From assembly GCA_037179515.1 (NCBI GenBank), contig JAXCGZ010015134.1, positions 107,501 through 171,500 of the forward strand: a stretch of 64,000 bases of DNA. The letters run 5' to 3'. Both the position numbers and the translations under genes were made by a program. Position 1 is the stretch's first letter, and each line of letters opens with the position of its first letter. Of the stretch, positions 1-15,328 are shown piece after piece. This DNA is from Halocaridina rubra. Its lineage: Eukaryota > Arthropoda > Malacostraca > Decapoda > Atyidae. Below the pieces are notes generated by a model. That model ran no database searches. It was not told the DNA's origin and worked only from the letters and a program-made list of their open reading frames with translations.

Positions 1-1336
1 CAGACACTGAGTGTCTTACTCTAACCCTCTGTTCCCTTCCTTCTAAGTAAGTTTTTATCCATTCCAAAACATTTCCACCTATTCTAGCCATTGATTGCAG
101 CTTCCTAATAAGTCTCCCATGTGGAACAGTGTCAAATGCTTTCTGGAAATCTAGGAATATGCAATCTGCCCAGCCCTCTCTTTCCTGTAAGATTTGGCTT
201 ACCTCATCATAAAATTCTAATAAGTTTGTTACTGTTGATCTACCTTCTCTGAAGCCATGTTGCCTCACTGACAAAAAGTTGAAGGATTCCAAGTGAAGAG
301 AGATATGTTTCCTTAGTAGTTTCTCCATAACTTTGCAAACTATGCTGGTCAAGGAAACTGGTCTATAGTTCAGAGCCGTATCCCTCCTTCCCTTTTTGAA
401 GATAGGTATCACATTTGCTTGTTTCCAGCATCTTGGAATCTCCCCCGACTCCAGTGACTCCTTAAATATGATACTTAGTGCCACTGATATTGTGTTTGCG
501 CATTTTTTAAGCACATGAGGGAAATGTCATCAGGACCTGTAGCTTTATGAACATCTAAATCCATCAGCGCTTTGCATACCTCTGTGGCTGTAAGGTTGAT
601 GTTCTCTAATACCGGCCCTTGAGCTTCTATCACTGCAATTTGAGGGGGTGGGGTATTTTCTACTGTAAATACTGACTGAAACTCCTTGTTCAATTCTTTG
701 CAGATCTCTTCATCCGTCGCAGTGATGCTTCCATCCGCTCTCTTTAGCCTTAAAACCTGTTCTTTTACCTTCAGTTTTCCTCTGATAAAGCTGTGGAAAA
801 GCTTGGGATTTTCTTTAGCCTTCCTGGTGATGTCCCTCTCATAGTCTCTCTCTGCCTCTCTCCTTTTACTTAGGTAGTCATTTCTTGCTCTTTTGTAGGT
901 TTGCCAGGCATTTATGTTTTTTCTCCTCCTATACCTTTTCCAGCATTTGTCTCTCCACTCCTTAGCTCTTTTACACACATTATCGAACCATTTCTCTCTG
1001 GCATGAATTACACCTACTTTGGTGACAGGTATGCAGCAATCTACTATCTTCCCATATTTCTCACAAAAGATGTCATACATTTCTTGTACAGATATGTTGT
1101 AAAATAAGGTTCTCCAGTCAATAACTGCAAAAAGCTCATTCATTTTGATGTAATCTACTTTCGGATAGTTCCTCCTCATGTCCTCAGTGCCTCTACTCTT
1201 AGGAAGAATATCTTCAATGATATACTCCATCAACAACACACAGTGGTCACTCTTTCCAATTGGTGGTTCATACTCAATTTTTTCAATATCCAACACATTA
1301 TCTGTGAACACTAGATCAAGTAGTGATGGCTCATTA
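1..1336 (-). mobile_element. LINE-A copy A1, ORF2 fragment (endonuclease C-term to RT)
   Basis: A minus-strand fragment of the CR1/L2-like family that dominates the window. It covers the endonuclease C-terminus, the linker and the first half of the reverse transcriptase, and it runs off the left edge. It aligns almost base for base with 2487-3820 of copy A2. A one-base loss near 524 shifts the frame in the stretch that should read HVLKKCAN. The 5' end of the element (right side) is truncated inside the endonuclease at the SLLDLVFTDN motif, where it joins a CATA microsatellite. It is non-functional as it stands. Confidence 0.9.
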
Positions 1337-1488
1337 TGTATGTATGCATGTATGTATATATGTCCATGTGTGTATGTATGTATGTATGTATGTATGTATG
1401 TATGTATGTATGTATGTAGGTGTGTATTTATATAAGTATGTATATATTTAATGTATGTATGTACGTATGTATGTATGTATGTATGCAT
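1337..1488. repeat. (TATG/CATA)n microsatellite
   Basis: An imperfect tetranucleotide tract of TATG with GCATG, TATATG and similar variants. It lies between the truncated 5' end of LINE-A copy A1 and the 3' tail of copy A2. Translation of it gives the HTYIHTYI repeat that looks like the N-terminus of the A1 reading frame but is not protein coding. Confidence 0.9.
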
Positions 1489-1579
1489 GTGATTACCTAA
1501 TTGTGATTACCTAATTGTGTTTACGGGAAAGAGCCCAAAGCTCGTATCATCCCGTCTCCTCATCGGTTCCATTTTATAC

Positions 1580-3178
1580 TTAGTGATACTTATCATACCT
1601 GTCCTTAAAACTATGGATTGAGATAGCATTAACTACCTCCTCGCTTAGCCAATTCCAATTATCAACTACTCTTACACTGAAAAAGTATTTCCTTACATCC
1701 TGCGAAGAAGTTTTCTTACGAAGCTTCAAACTATGACCTCTAGTCCTAGAGCCAGCCATATCAAAATATCGATCCCTATCCACTCTATCATAACCATGAA
1801 GTAATTTAAACACTGTCACCATATCCCCCCTCTCTCTTCTAGCTTCGAGTGATGGTAAGTCTAATTCCCTCAGCCTCTCATCATAACTGAGATTGCGTAT
1901 TTCTGGCACCAGTTTCGTGGCATGTCTTTGACCTTTTTCAAGCTTAGCTATGTGCTTTTTCAAGTGCGGATTCCAAAAGGTGGCTGCATATTCGAGTTTT
2001 GGCCTCACATAGGTTACATAAATATTTCTGAACATTTCCTTGTCCATGTGCCTGAAGGCTACCCTTACATTTGATAAGAATGCATATGCTGCCCTTACTA
2101 TGCCATTTATATGTATTTCTGGAGACAAATCTGCCAGTATGTTTACTCCTGGATCTCTCTCATTTTCTGTCTCTTGAAGTTGTACTCCAGCCACCGAGTA
2201 GTCAAGCTTGGGCCTTCTTGCACTTGTACCCATTCTCATTACCTTACATTTTGAAGTATTGAATTTCATTAGCCACTTTTCTGACCACTCATGCAGATTA
2301 TTTAGATCCTCCTGAAGTTCTCTACCATTGTTCTCGTTTTTTTCTTTCTTCACAATCTTTGCATCATCTGCAAACATATTCATGAATGAATTTACAGACT
2401 CTGGTAGATCATTTACATATACAAGGAACAAAAGTGGTCCTAAAACTGAACCTTGTGGAACTCCACTACTAACTCTTCTCCATTCAGACACTGAGTGTCT
2501 TACTCTAACCCTCTGTTCCCTTCCTTCTAAGTAAGTTTTTATCCATTCCAAAACATTTCCACCTATTCTAGCCATTGATTGCAGCTTCCTAATAAGTCTC
2601 CCATGTGGAACAGTGTCAAATGCTTTCTGGAAATCTAGGAATATGCAATCTGCCCAGCCCTCTCTTTCCTGTAAGATTTGGCTTACCTCATCATAAAATT
2701 CTAATAAGTTTGTTACTGTTGATCTACCTTCTCTGAAGCCATGTTGCCTCACTGACAAAAAGTTGAAGGATTCCAAGTGAAGAGAGATATGTTTCCTTAG
2801 TAGTTTCTCCATAACTTTGCAAACTATGCTGGTCAAGGAAACTGGTCTATAGTTCAGAGCCGTATCCCTCCTTCCCTTTTTGAAGATAGGTATCACATTT
2901 GCTTGTTTCCAGCATCTTGGAATCTCCCCCGACTCCAGTGACTCCTTAAATATGATACTTAGTGCCACTGATATTGTGTTTGCGCATTTTTTAAGCACAT
3001 GAGGGGATATGTCATCGGGACCTGTAGCTTTATGAACATCTAAATCCATCAGCGCTTTGCATACCTCTGTGGCTGTAAGGTTGATGTTCTCTAATACCGG
3101 CCCTTGAGCTTCTATCACTGCAATCTGAGGGGGTGGGGTATTTTCTACTGTAAATACTGACTGAAACTCCTTGTTCAA
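1580..3178 (-). pseudogene. LINE-A (A2) ORF2, reverse transcriptase half
   Basis: A 532-residue open stretch. The N-terminal linker holds [15 protein letters not shown]. It is followed by RT motifs VIPIFKKG, YRPVSLTS, QHGFREGRST, FLDFQKAFDTV (catalytic Asp), SGVPQGSVLGPLLF and the catalytic FADDA box (equivalent to YXDD). The C-terminal region has YVRPKLEYA, RHATKLVPEIRNLSYDERL and the WNWLSEEVVNAIS end, typical of CR1/L2-like proteins. The polypeptide should make cDNA from the element RNA at a nicked target. All catalytic residues are present. A two-base insertion near 3312 separates it from the endonuclease half. There is no ATG at its start because it is the distal part of one long ORF2. 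Confidence 0.9.
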
Positions 3179-3255
3179 ATCTTTGCAGATCTCTTCATCC
3201 GTCTCAGTGATGCTTCCATCTGCTCTCTTTAGCCTTAAAACCTGTTCTTTTACCT

Positions 3256-4404
3256 TCAGTTTTCCTCTGATAAAGCTGTGGAAAAGCTTGGGATTTTCCT
3301 TAGCCTTCCTGGGTTGATGTCCCTCTCATAATCTCTCTCTGCCTCTCTCCTTTTACTTAGGTAGTCATTTCTTGCTCTTTTGTAGGTTTGCCAGGCATTT
3401 ATGTTTTTTCTCCTCCTATACCTTTTCCAGCATTTGTCTCTCCACTCCTTAGCTCTTTTACACACATTATTGAACCATTTCTCTCTGGCATGAATTACAC
3501 CTACTTTGGTGACAGGTATGCAGCAATCTACTATCTTCCCATATTTCTCACAAAAGATGTCATACATTTCTTGTACAGATTTGTTGTAAAATAAGGTTCT
3601 CCAGTCAATAACTGCAAAAAGCTCATTCATTTTGATGTAATCTCCTTTCAGATAGTTCCTCCTCATGTCCTCAGTGCCTCTACTCTCAGGAAGAATATCT
3701 TCAATGATATACTCCATCAACAACACACAGTGGTCACTCTTTCCAATTGGTGGTTCATACTCAATTTTTTCAATATCCAACACATTATCTGTGAACACTA
3801 GATCAAGTAGTGATGGCTCATCCCCACCCCTGGCCCTTGTTGGTTCCATTACATGTTGGTGTAGGAAATTCCCTTGTACGCAATCTAGGAATCTTGCCCC
3901 GAATGAGTCCTCACCACTGTGAGGGTCAAGATTTATCCAATCTATCTCTTTATGATTAAAGTCTCCCATAATCAAAATCCTACATTTTTTTTCCCGTGCC
4001 ATGTTAACAACTGAGTTTATGACTTCACTAGTACCTATATGACTTTCCTCATAAACTTCAAGCCTATTTTGGTTCCTTGGTGGGTTGTATACAACAGTTA
4101 TTATAATGCTCTCTGACCCAGTATTTATGCGAGCAACAAGAAATTCCTTGAACTCACTTTCTATAGCCAAGTTTATTTCTTCGACTTGAATCCTTTCACT
4201 TATGAGCAGTGCTATCCCTCCACCAGTCCTCTCAGATCTTTCAACCCTTAGTATTCTGAAACCCTTAGGAAAAACTGTGACACTGTTTATGTCCTCACTC
4301 AACTTAGTCTCTGTAATTGCTACTATATCTGCCTTACTGTTGTGAATCCTATCTTTTAATTCTACTGCCTTACCAGCTAATCCATCAGCATTTGTGTATA
4401 ACAA
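3256..4404 (-). pseudogene. LINE-A (A2) ORF2, endonuclease half
   Basis: A 382-residue open stretch with an apurinic-endonuclease-like (EEP) domain: LYTNADGL at the N-terminus, ITETKLSED (catalytic Glu), TGGGIALLIS, MGDFNHKEIDW (catalytic Asp/Asn) and GKSDHCVLLM (Ser-Asp-His) near residue 230. A basic linker (CWKRYRRRKN) follows. The domain nicks target DNA for target-primed reverse transcription. This is the only copy here in which the poly-A stretch coding REKKCR is in frame. The stretch begins at a TTG, not an ATG, directly behind the ORF1 stop. It ends in a frameshift at RDINPGR, where other copies read RDITRKA. Confidence 0.88.
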
Positions 4405-4406
4405 TC

Positions 4407-4918
4407 TTAATGAGGCCCCATCCCCTGATCTTCTGTCATTATCTTCTTTATCTCCCCTTTGTCTGGAAGAACTCTGTAATGAAAATTTTTCTTCTGTTCT
4501 TCATTTCTTTCATCATTTAACCTTCTTGCCTCTTGCAACAAGTTTTTGATCTTTACCATCTCTTCCTGTGTTCTGTATTGTCTAATGAACACTTCTTTGA
4601 TTTCTTGAAGGTCTTTTAGACTTTTTTTCTCAACAATATTTCCCTACATGTTTCCCCTCTCTCAAAGGTTACTTTTGTTGGTCTCGGCTTTCCTTCCCTC
4701 GAATATTTACCTAGTTGGTGTATGTTTACAATATCCTCGGGACCACATACTACTCCAAGCTTTCTTATCAGGTCTACAACCCTAGCTTTATTTTCTTCAA
4801 GTCTCCCCTGCCATGTTGGTTCCTGGGACTCGCTTATGCCTGAGATTACCACTGTCTTCTCCTTATCAAGTGCCTGTCTGATGAGTGGGTTTGCCCTTTC
4901 CATCACAACGTCTTTCAT
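4407..4918 (-). pseudogene. LINE-A (A2) ORF1, C-terminal fragment
   Basis: Two overlapping-frame pieces (4616-4918 and 4407-4592) cover the C-terminal half of ORF1: VVISGISESQEPTWQ, the HQLGKYSREGKPRPTKVTF segment typical of the RRM-like nucleic-acid-binding part of CR1/L2 ORF1 proteins, and the Glu/Lys-rich end. A homopolymer of seven A (eight in intact copy A9) breaks the frame near 4622. The N-terminal coiled coil is lost to 5' truncation. Confidence 0.85.
4482..4488 (-). promoter_or_regulatory. Candidate -1 frameshift heptamer at ORF1/ORF2 overlap (A2)
   Basis: A AAT TTT, read in ORF1 phase, fits the X XXY YYZ pattern of -1 ribosomal frameshift sites. The -1 frame is open from here into the ORF2 endonuclease. 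The same site occurs at 7929-7935 in copy A3. Use in vivo is inference. Confidence 0.35.
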
Positions 4919-5069
4919 TTTTTCGATTACTGTCTCTATGTGATTACCTAATTGTGATTACCTAATTGTGTTTACGGGAAAGAGCCCAAAGCTCGTATCT
5001 TCCCGTCTCCTGATCGGTTCCATTTTATACTTAGTGATACTTATCATACCTGTTCTTAAAACTATAGAT

Positions 5070-6569
5070 TCAGATAGCATTAACTACCTCCTCGCTTAGC
5101 CAATTCCAATTATCAACTACTCTTACACTGAAAAAGTATTTCCTTACATCCTGCAAACAAGTTTTCTTACGAAGCTTCAAACTATGACCTCTAGTTCTAG
5201 AGCCAGCCATATCAAAATATCGATCCCTATCCACTCTATCATAACCATGAAGGAATTTAAAGACTGTCACCATATCCCCCCTCACTCTTCTAGCTTCGAG
5301 TGATGGTAAGTCTAATTCCCTCAGCCTCTCATCATAACTGAGATTGCGTATTTCTGGCACCAGTTTCGTGGCATGTCTTTGAACTTTTTCAAGCTTAGCT
5401 ATGTGCTTTTTCAAGTGCGGATTCCAAAAGGGGGCTGCATATTCGTGTTTTGGCCTCACATAGGTTACATAAATATTTCTGAACATATCCTTGTCCATGT
5501 GCCTGAAGGCTACCCTTACATTTGATAAGAATGCATATGCTGCCCTTACTATGCCATTTATATGTATTTCTGGAGACAAATCTGCCAGTATGTTTACTCC
5601 TAGATCTCTCTCATTTTCTGTCTCTTGAAGTTGTACTCCAGCCACCGAGTAGTCAAGCTTGGGCCTTCTTGCACTTGTACCCATTCTCATTACCTTACAT
5701 TTTGAAGTATTGAATTTCATTAGCCACTTTTCTGACCACTCATGCAGATTATTTAGATCCTCCTGAAGTTCTCTACCATTGTTCTCGTTTTTTACTTTCT
5801 TCACAATCTTTGCATCATCTGCAAACATATTCATGAATGAATTTACAGACTCTGGTAGGTCATTTACATATAGAAGGAACAAAAGTGGCCCTAAAACTGA
5901 ACCCTGTGGAACTCCACTACTAACTCTTCTCCATTCAGACACTGAGTGTCTTACTCTAACCCTCTGTTCCCTTCCTTCTAAGTAAGTTTTTATCCATTCC
6001 AAAACATTTCCACCTATTCTAGCCATTGATTGCAGCTTCCTAATAAGTCTCCCATGTGGAACAGTGTCAAACGCTTTCTGGAAGTCTAGGAATATGCAAT
6101 CTGCCCAGCCCTCTCTTTCCTGTAAGATTTGGCTTACCTCATCATAAAATTCTAATAAGTTTGTTACTGTTGATCTACCTTCTCTGAAGCCATGTTGCCT
6201 CACTGACAAAAAGTTGAAGGATTCCAAGTGAAGAGAGATATGTTTCCTTAGTAGTTTCTCCATAACTTTGCAAACTATGCTGGTCAAGGAAATTGGTCTA
6301 TAGTTCAGAGCCGTATCCCTCCTTCCCTTTTTGAAGATAGGTATCACATTTGCTTGTTTCCAGCATCTTGGAATCTCCCCTGACTCCATTGATTCCTTAA
6401 CTATGATACTTAGTGCCACTGATATTGTGTTTGTGCATTTTTTAAGCACATGAGGGGATATGTCATCAGGATCTGTAGCTTTATGAACATCTAAATCCAT
6501 CAGTGCTTTGCATACCTCTGTGGCTGTAAGGTTGATGTTCTCTAATACCGGCCCTTGAGCTTCTATCAC
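5070..6569 (-). pseudogene. LINE-A (A3) ORF2, reverse transcriptase half
   Basis: A 499-residue reverse transcriptase stretch with FLDFQKAFDTV, SGVPQGSVLGP and FADDA intact. It stops at VVNAI because a TCA codon became TGA, which removes the last dozen or so residues (SIHSFKDRYDKYH in other copies). Copy A4 carries the same TGA, so A3 and A4 may belong to one sublineage. The stretch joins the upstream linker by a frameshift around 6600 (QSYFQ instead of QSVFTVEN). Confidence 0.88.
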
Positions 6570-6595
6570 TGCAATCTGAGGGGGTGGGGTATTTT

Positions 6596-7749
6596 CTACT
6601 GAAAATATGACTGAAACTCCTTGTTCAATTCTTTGCAGATCTCTTCATCCGTCTCAGTGATGCTTCCATCTGCTCTCTTTAGCCTTAAAACCTGTTCTTT
6701 TACCTTCAGTTTTCCTCTGATAAAGCTGTGGAAAAGCTTGGGATTTTCTTTAGCCTTCCTGGTGATGTCCCTCTCATAGTCTTTCTCTGCCTCTCTCCTT
6801 TTACTTAGGTAGTCATTTCTTGCTCTTTTGTAGGTTTGCCAGGCATTTATGTTTTTTCTCCTCCTATACCTTTTCCAGCATTTGTCTCTCCACTCCTTAG
6901 CTCTTTTACACCCATTATCGAACCATTTCTCTCTGGCATGAATTACACCTACTTTGGTGACAGGTATGCAGCAATCTACTATCTTCCCATATTTCTCACA
7001 AAAGATGTCATACATTTCTTGTACAGATTTGTTGTAAAATAAGGTTCTCCAGTCAATAACTGCAAAAAGCTCATTCATTTTGATGTAATCTCCTTTCCGA
7101 TAGTTCCTCCTCATGTCCTCAGTGCCTCTACTCTCAGGAAGAATATTTTCAATGATATACTCCATCAACAACACACAGTGGTCACTCTTTCCAATTGGTG
7201 GTTCATACTCAATTTTTTCAATATCCAACACATTATCTGTGAACACTAGATCAAGTAGTGATGGCTCATCCCCACCCCTGGCCCTTGTTGGTTCCATTAC
7301 ATGTTGGTGTAGGAAATTCCCTTGTACACAATCTAGGAATCTTGCCCCGAATGAGTCCTCACCATTGTGTGGGTCAAGATTTATCCAATCTATCTCTTTA
7401 TGATTAAAGTCTCCCATAATCAAAATCCTACATTTTTTTCCCGAGCCATGTTAACAACTGAGTTTATGATTTCAATGGTACCTATATGACTTTCCTCATA
7501 AACTTCAAGCCTATTTTGGTTCCTTGGTGGGTTGTATACAACAGTTATTATAATGCTCTCTGACCCAGTGTTTATGCGAGCAACAAGAAATTCCTTGAAC
7601 TCACTTTCTATAGCCAAGTTTATTTCTTCAACTTGAATCCTTTCACTTATGAGCAGTGCTATCCCTCCACCAGTCCTCTCAGATCTTTCAACCCTTAGTA
7701 TTCTGAAGCCCTTAGGAAAAACTGTGACACTGTTTATGTCCTCACTCAA
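6596..7749 (-). pseudogene. LINE-A (A3) ORF2, endonuclease half
   Basis: Endonuclease domain in two frames: 7420-7749 (LSEDINSVTVFPKGF to VVNMARE) and 6596-7423 (MGDFNHKEIDW, GKSDHCVLLM, then the basic linker up to KELNKEFQS). The break falls in the poly-A stretch coding EKK, which has seven A here against eight in the intact copy A2. A further one-base loss near 7780 breaks the N-terminal part. Confidence 0.87.
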
Positions 7750-7864
7750 CTTAGTCTCTGTAATTGCTACTATATCTGCTTACTGTTGTGAATCCTATCT
7801 TTAAATTCTACTGCCTTACCAGCTAATCCATCAGCATTTGTGTATAACAATCTTAATGAGGCCC

Positions 7865-8550
7865 CATCCCCTGATCTTCTGTCATTATCTTCTTTATCTC
7901 CCCCTTTGTCTGGAAGAACTCTCTAACGAAAATTTTTCTTCTGTTCTTCATTTCTTTCATCATTTAACCTTCTTGCCTCTTGCAACAAGTTTTTGATCTT
8001 TCCCATCTCTTCCTGTGTTCTGTATCGTCTAATGAACACTTCTTTGAATTCTTGAAGGTCTTTTAGACTTTTTTTTTCTCAACAATATTTCCCTACATGT
8101 TTCCCCTCTCTCAAAGGTTACTTTTGTTGGTCTCGGCTTTCCTTCCCTCGAATATTTACCTAGTTGGTGTATGTCTACAATATCCTCAGGACCACAAACT
8201 ACTCCAAGCTTTCTTATCAGGTCTACAACGCTAGCTTTATTTTCTTCAAGTCTCCCCTGCTATGTTGGCTCCTGGGATTCGCTTATGCCTGAGATTACCA
8301 CTGTCTTCTCCTTATCAAGTGCCTGTCTGATGAGTGGGTTTGCCCTTTCCATCACAACGTCTTTCATTTTTTCGATTACTGTCTCTTTATAGTCAACTGT
8401 TTGTATGTTTTCCAGTGCCACCACCTTTACAGCCTCTTTTACTGCCACATTCCCCTTTAGTGCATCAGCAAAGGAAGTTTTCATGGCATCATTTTCCATA
8501 TTCAGCTCCTTGAACTCTTTTCTGAACTGTTCAATGTTTTCCTTAATCTG
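7865..8550 (-). pseudogene. LINE-A (A3) ORF1 fragment
   Basis: C-terminal two thirds of ORF1 in several frames. The clearest piece (8260-8499) reads MENDAMKTSFADALKGNVAV and continues to VVISGISESQEPT. It is then broken by a substitution and by homopolymer indels. An extra G near 7905 changes the ORF1/ORF2 overlap. The coiled-coil N-terminus is missing because of 5' truncation. Confidence 0.8.
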
Positions 8551-8552
8551 AT

Positions 8553-8974
8553 GTGATTACCTAATTGTGATTACCTAATTGTGATTACCTAATTGTGTTT
8601 ACGGGAAAGAGCCCAAAGCTCGTATCTTCCCGTCTCCTCATCGGTTCCATTTTATACTTAGTGATACTTATCATACCTGTCCTTAAAACTATGGATTCAG
8701 ATAGCATTAACTACCTCCTCGCTTAGCCAATTCCAGTTATCAACTACTCTTACACTGAAAAAGTATTTCCTTACATCCTGCAAAGAAGTTTTCTTACGAA
8801 GCTTCAAACTATGACCTCTAGTTCTAGAGCCAGCCATACCAACATATCGATCCCTATCCACTCTATCATAACCATGAAGGAATTTAAAGACTGTCACCAT
8901 ATCCCCCCTCACTCTTCTAGCTTCGAGTGATGGTAAGTCTAATTCCCTCAGCTTCTCATCATAACTTAGATTGC
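8553..8974 (-). mobile_element. LINE-A copy A4, short 3' fragment
   Basis: A 5'-truncated copy of about 420 bp. It has three 14-bp tail units, the 3' UTR and the last ~100 codons of ORF2 (RGDMVTVFKFLHGYDRVDRD to VVNAI) with the same premature TGA as A3. Its 5' end meets the inverted-repeat element at 8975. In element orientation it is the most upstream member of the A4-A3-A2 stack. Confidence 0.9.
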
Positions 8975-9185
8975 AGACGAAGTCTGGGTACTCAGGAGAT
9001 TAACACATACTTTTAAAACAAAACAATTTTATTTAAATCTAATGTTAATAAATAATATTTTCAATATGATTTCCATCATTAGCAATGCATAATTTGATGC
9101 GCTTTTACAAATTTCAGGTGAACTCGATTGAATAGGTCTGCATAGTGAAATTTCCTATGTACCCAGACTTTGTGGACACCCTATA
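8975..9185. mobile_element. Short inverted-repeat element, possible mariner remnant
   Basis: The left end AAGTCTGGGTACTCAGGA and the right end, read on the minus strand as AAGTCTGGGTACATAGGA, form imperfect terminal inverted repeats about 210 bp apart. Minus-strand frames between them hold KRIKLCIANDGNHIEN, which resembles the extreme C-terminus of mariner/IS630-type transposases. I infer an internally deleted DNA transposon. Boundaries are approximate and no target duplication is clear. Confidence 0.45.
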
Positions 9186-9637
9186 TATTAGATTACTCAG
9201 TCAACTAGCTAAGCTTAGAAGAAACACCATCCAATAACTCAGTCCCTGGAATACTCTAGAAAGACAAATATTTGGAAATGCAAAATAAGTAACATTTAAA
9301 TAGCCGTGCAAGCTCTATAATAACTACCTATGTAATGATTACCCATTTAAATTATATATTAATTTCAGGTATAATACTGGTTTTATCTGTCACAGAGTTA
9401 TTTATCATACCAAAGAATCATAGCTCAAGCACGCCTCATTCATTGAAAAAAGAAGAAGAATTGTTTAATCATATCGAAGTTGTTGAAGGGACAGCAGTGA
9501 CATCTGACGTCTACTAGACCCTGTCAACTTAGCAGGTATCTTGAATAAGCTAGACGTGACAACATTTGTATATCCAACTTCATTATGTCCTCTAGGCCGA
9601 GAATATGCATTCATATGCCTTTCCAGAAGCTTTGCGA
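9186..9637. other. No recognisable gene
   Basis: AT-rich sequence. A 60-codon open frame at 9335-9517 has no recognisable family and looks fortuitous. Confidence 0.5.
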
Positions 9638-9805
9638 GAGATAGATAGATAAATAGATAGATGATAGATAGATAGATAGAGATATATGATAGATAGATAG
9701 ATATATAGATAGATGAAAAGATAGATAGATAGATAGATAGATATATAGATAGATAGATAGATAGATAAATAAATAAATAGATAGATAGATAGATAGATAG
9801 ATAGC

Positions 9806-9840
<35 letters not shown>
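9638..9840. repeat. (GATA)n microsatellite
   Basis: About 200 bp of GATA units with interruptions such as AAATA and ATATA. Confidence 0.95.
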
Positions 9841-9842
<2 letters not shown>

Positions 9843-9848
9843 GAGAGT

Positions 9849-9924
<76 letters not shown>

Positions 9925-9930
9925 AGAGAG
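9841..9930. repeat. (GA)n microsatellite
   Basis: A GA tract of about 90 bp directly following the GATA tract, so the two make one compound microsatellite of nearly 300 bp. Confidence 0.95.
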
Positions 9931-11505
<1,575 letters not shown>

Positions 11506-11535
11506 TTATGCATACATGCATACATACATACATAC
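11506..11535. repeat. Short (CATA)n tract at a LINE-A 5' junction
   Basis: CATACATGCATACATACATA-type repeat immediately 5' of LINE-A fragment A5. The truncated 5' end of A1 has the same arrangement. Confidence 0.8.
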
Positions 11536-13687
<2,152 letters not shown>

Positions 13688-13975
13688 CAGTTTAGCGGGC
13701 CATACCAATGTTCAAAACCTACCAATAGATGGCAATAGGCTCTGACTAGAGAACTGGCGGATGAACACACAACAGAAATGGTGAAAATAGGCATACGAAA
13801 CAATTTTTTACTATCCTAACTAAAAATACTTACCTAACCTCTTAGTTAGGGGGGCTTCGCTCCCCTGGGACCCCCCATCTTACTATCCTAACTAAAAATA
13901 CTTGCCTAACCTTCAGTCGAACTACTTACCCGAGTCGAGGGATGAGGTCGGTGAGCGGCATGGCCCGCTAAACTG
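13688..13975. mobile_element. Tc1/mariner-type MITE, 288 bp
   Basis: Perfect 16-bp terminal inverted repeats (CAGTTTAGCGGGCCAT at 13688 and its reverse complement ending at 13975), flanked on both sides by TA. The CAGT terminus and TA duplication are what Tc1/mariner-superfamily insertions leave. The interior has no transposase. It contains a direct repeat of TTACTATCCTAACTAAAAAT (near 13809 and 13881) around a GC-rich segment. The element is non-autonomous. Confidence 0.7.
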
Positions 13976-13977
13976 TA

Positions 13978-15328
<1,351 letters not shown>

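Larger units (their letters stand above)
1489..4937 (-). mobile_element. LINE-A copy A2, 5'-truncated in ORF1
   Basis: A 3.4-kb minus-strand non-LTR retrotransposon of the CR1/L2 type. The 3' end at 1489 has two 14-bp tail units, then the conserved 3' UTR (GGGCTCTTTCCCGTAAACAC in element orientation). ORF2 is in two pieces (endonuclease, then RT) and ORF1 is truncated at ETVIEKM. Two bases (AT) separate its truncated 5' end from the tail of copy A3, so the two elements are stacked head-to-tail. The pieces are nearly intact and suggest a fairly recent insertion. Confidence 0.9.
4940..8550 (-). mobile_element. LINE-A copy A3, 5'-truncated in ORF1
   Basis: A 3.6-kb minus-strand copy. The tail of two 14-bp units starts at 4940, next to the truncated 5' end of A2. 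The 5' end of A3 is cut in ORF1 at IKENIEQF and sits two bases (AT) from the tail of A4 at 8553. ORF2 is broken by a homopolymer deletion (seven A instead of eight, near 7432) and by a premature stop near the C-terminus. ORF1 has nine A where eight are in frame (near 8070). Confidence 0.9.

Noticed and set aside
901..1107. Open frame MPGIYVFSPPIPFPAF, repeated at 3388, 6836, 42527 and 56064
   Set aside because: It is antisense to the LINE-A ORF2 linker and recurs only because the LINE recurs.
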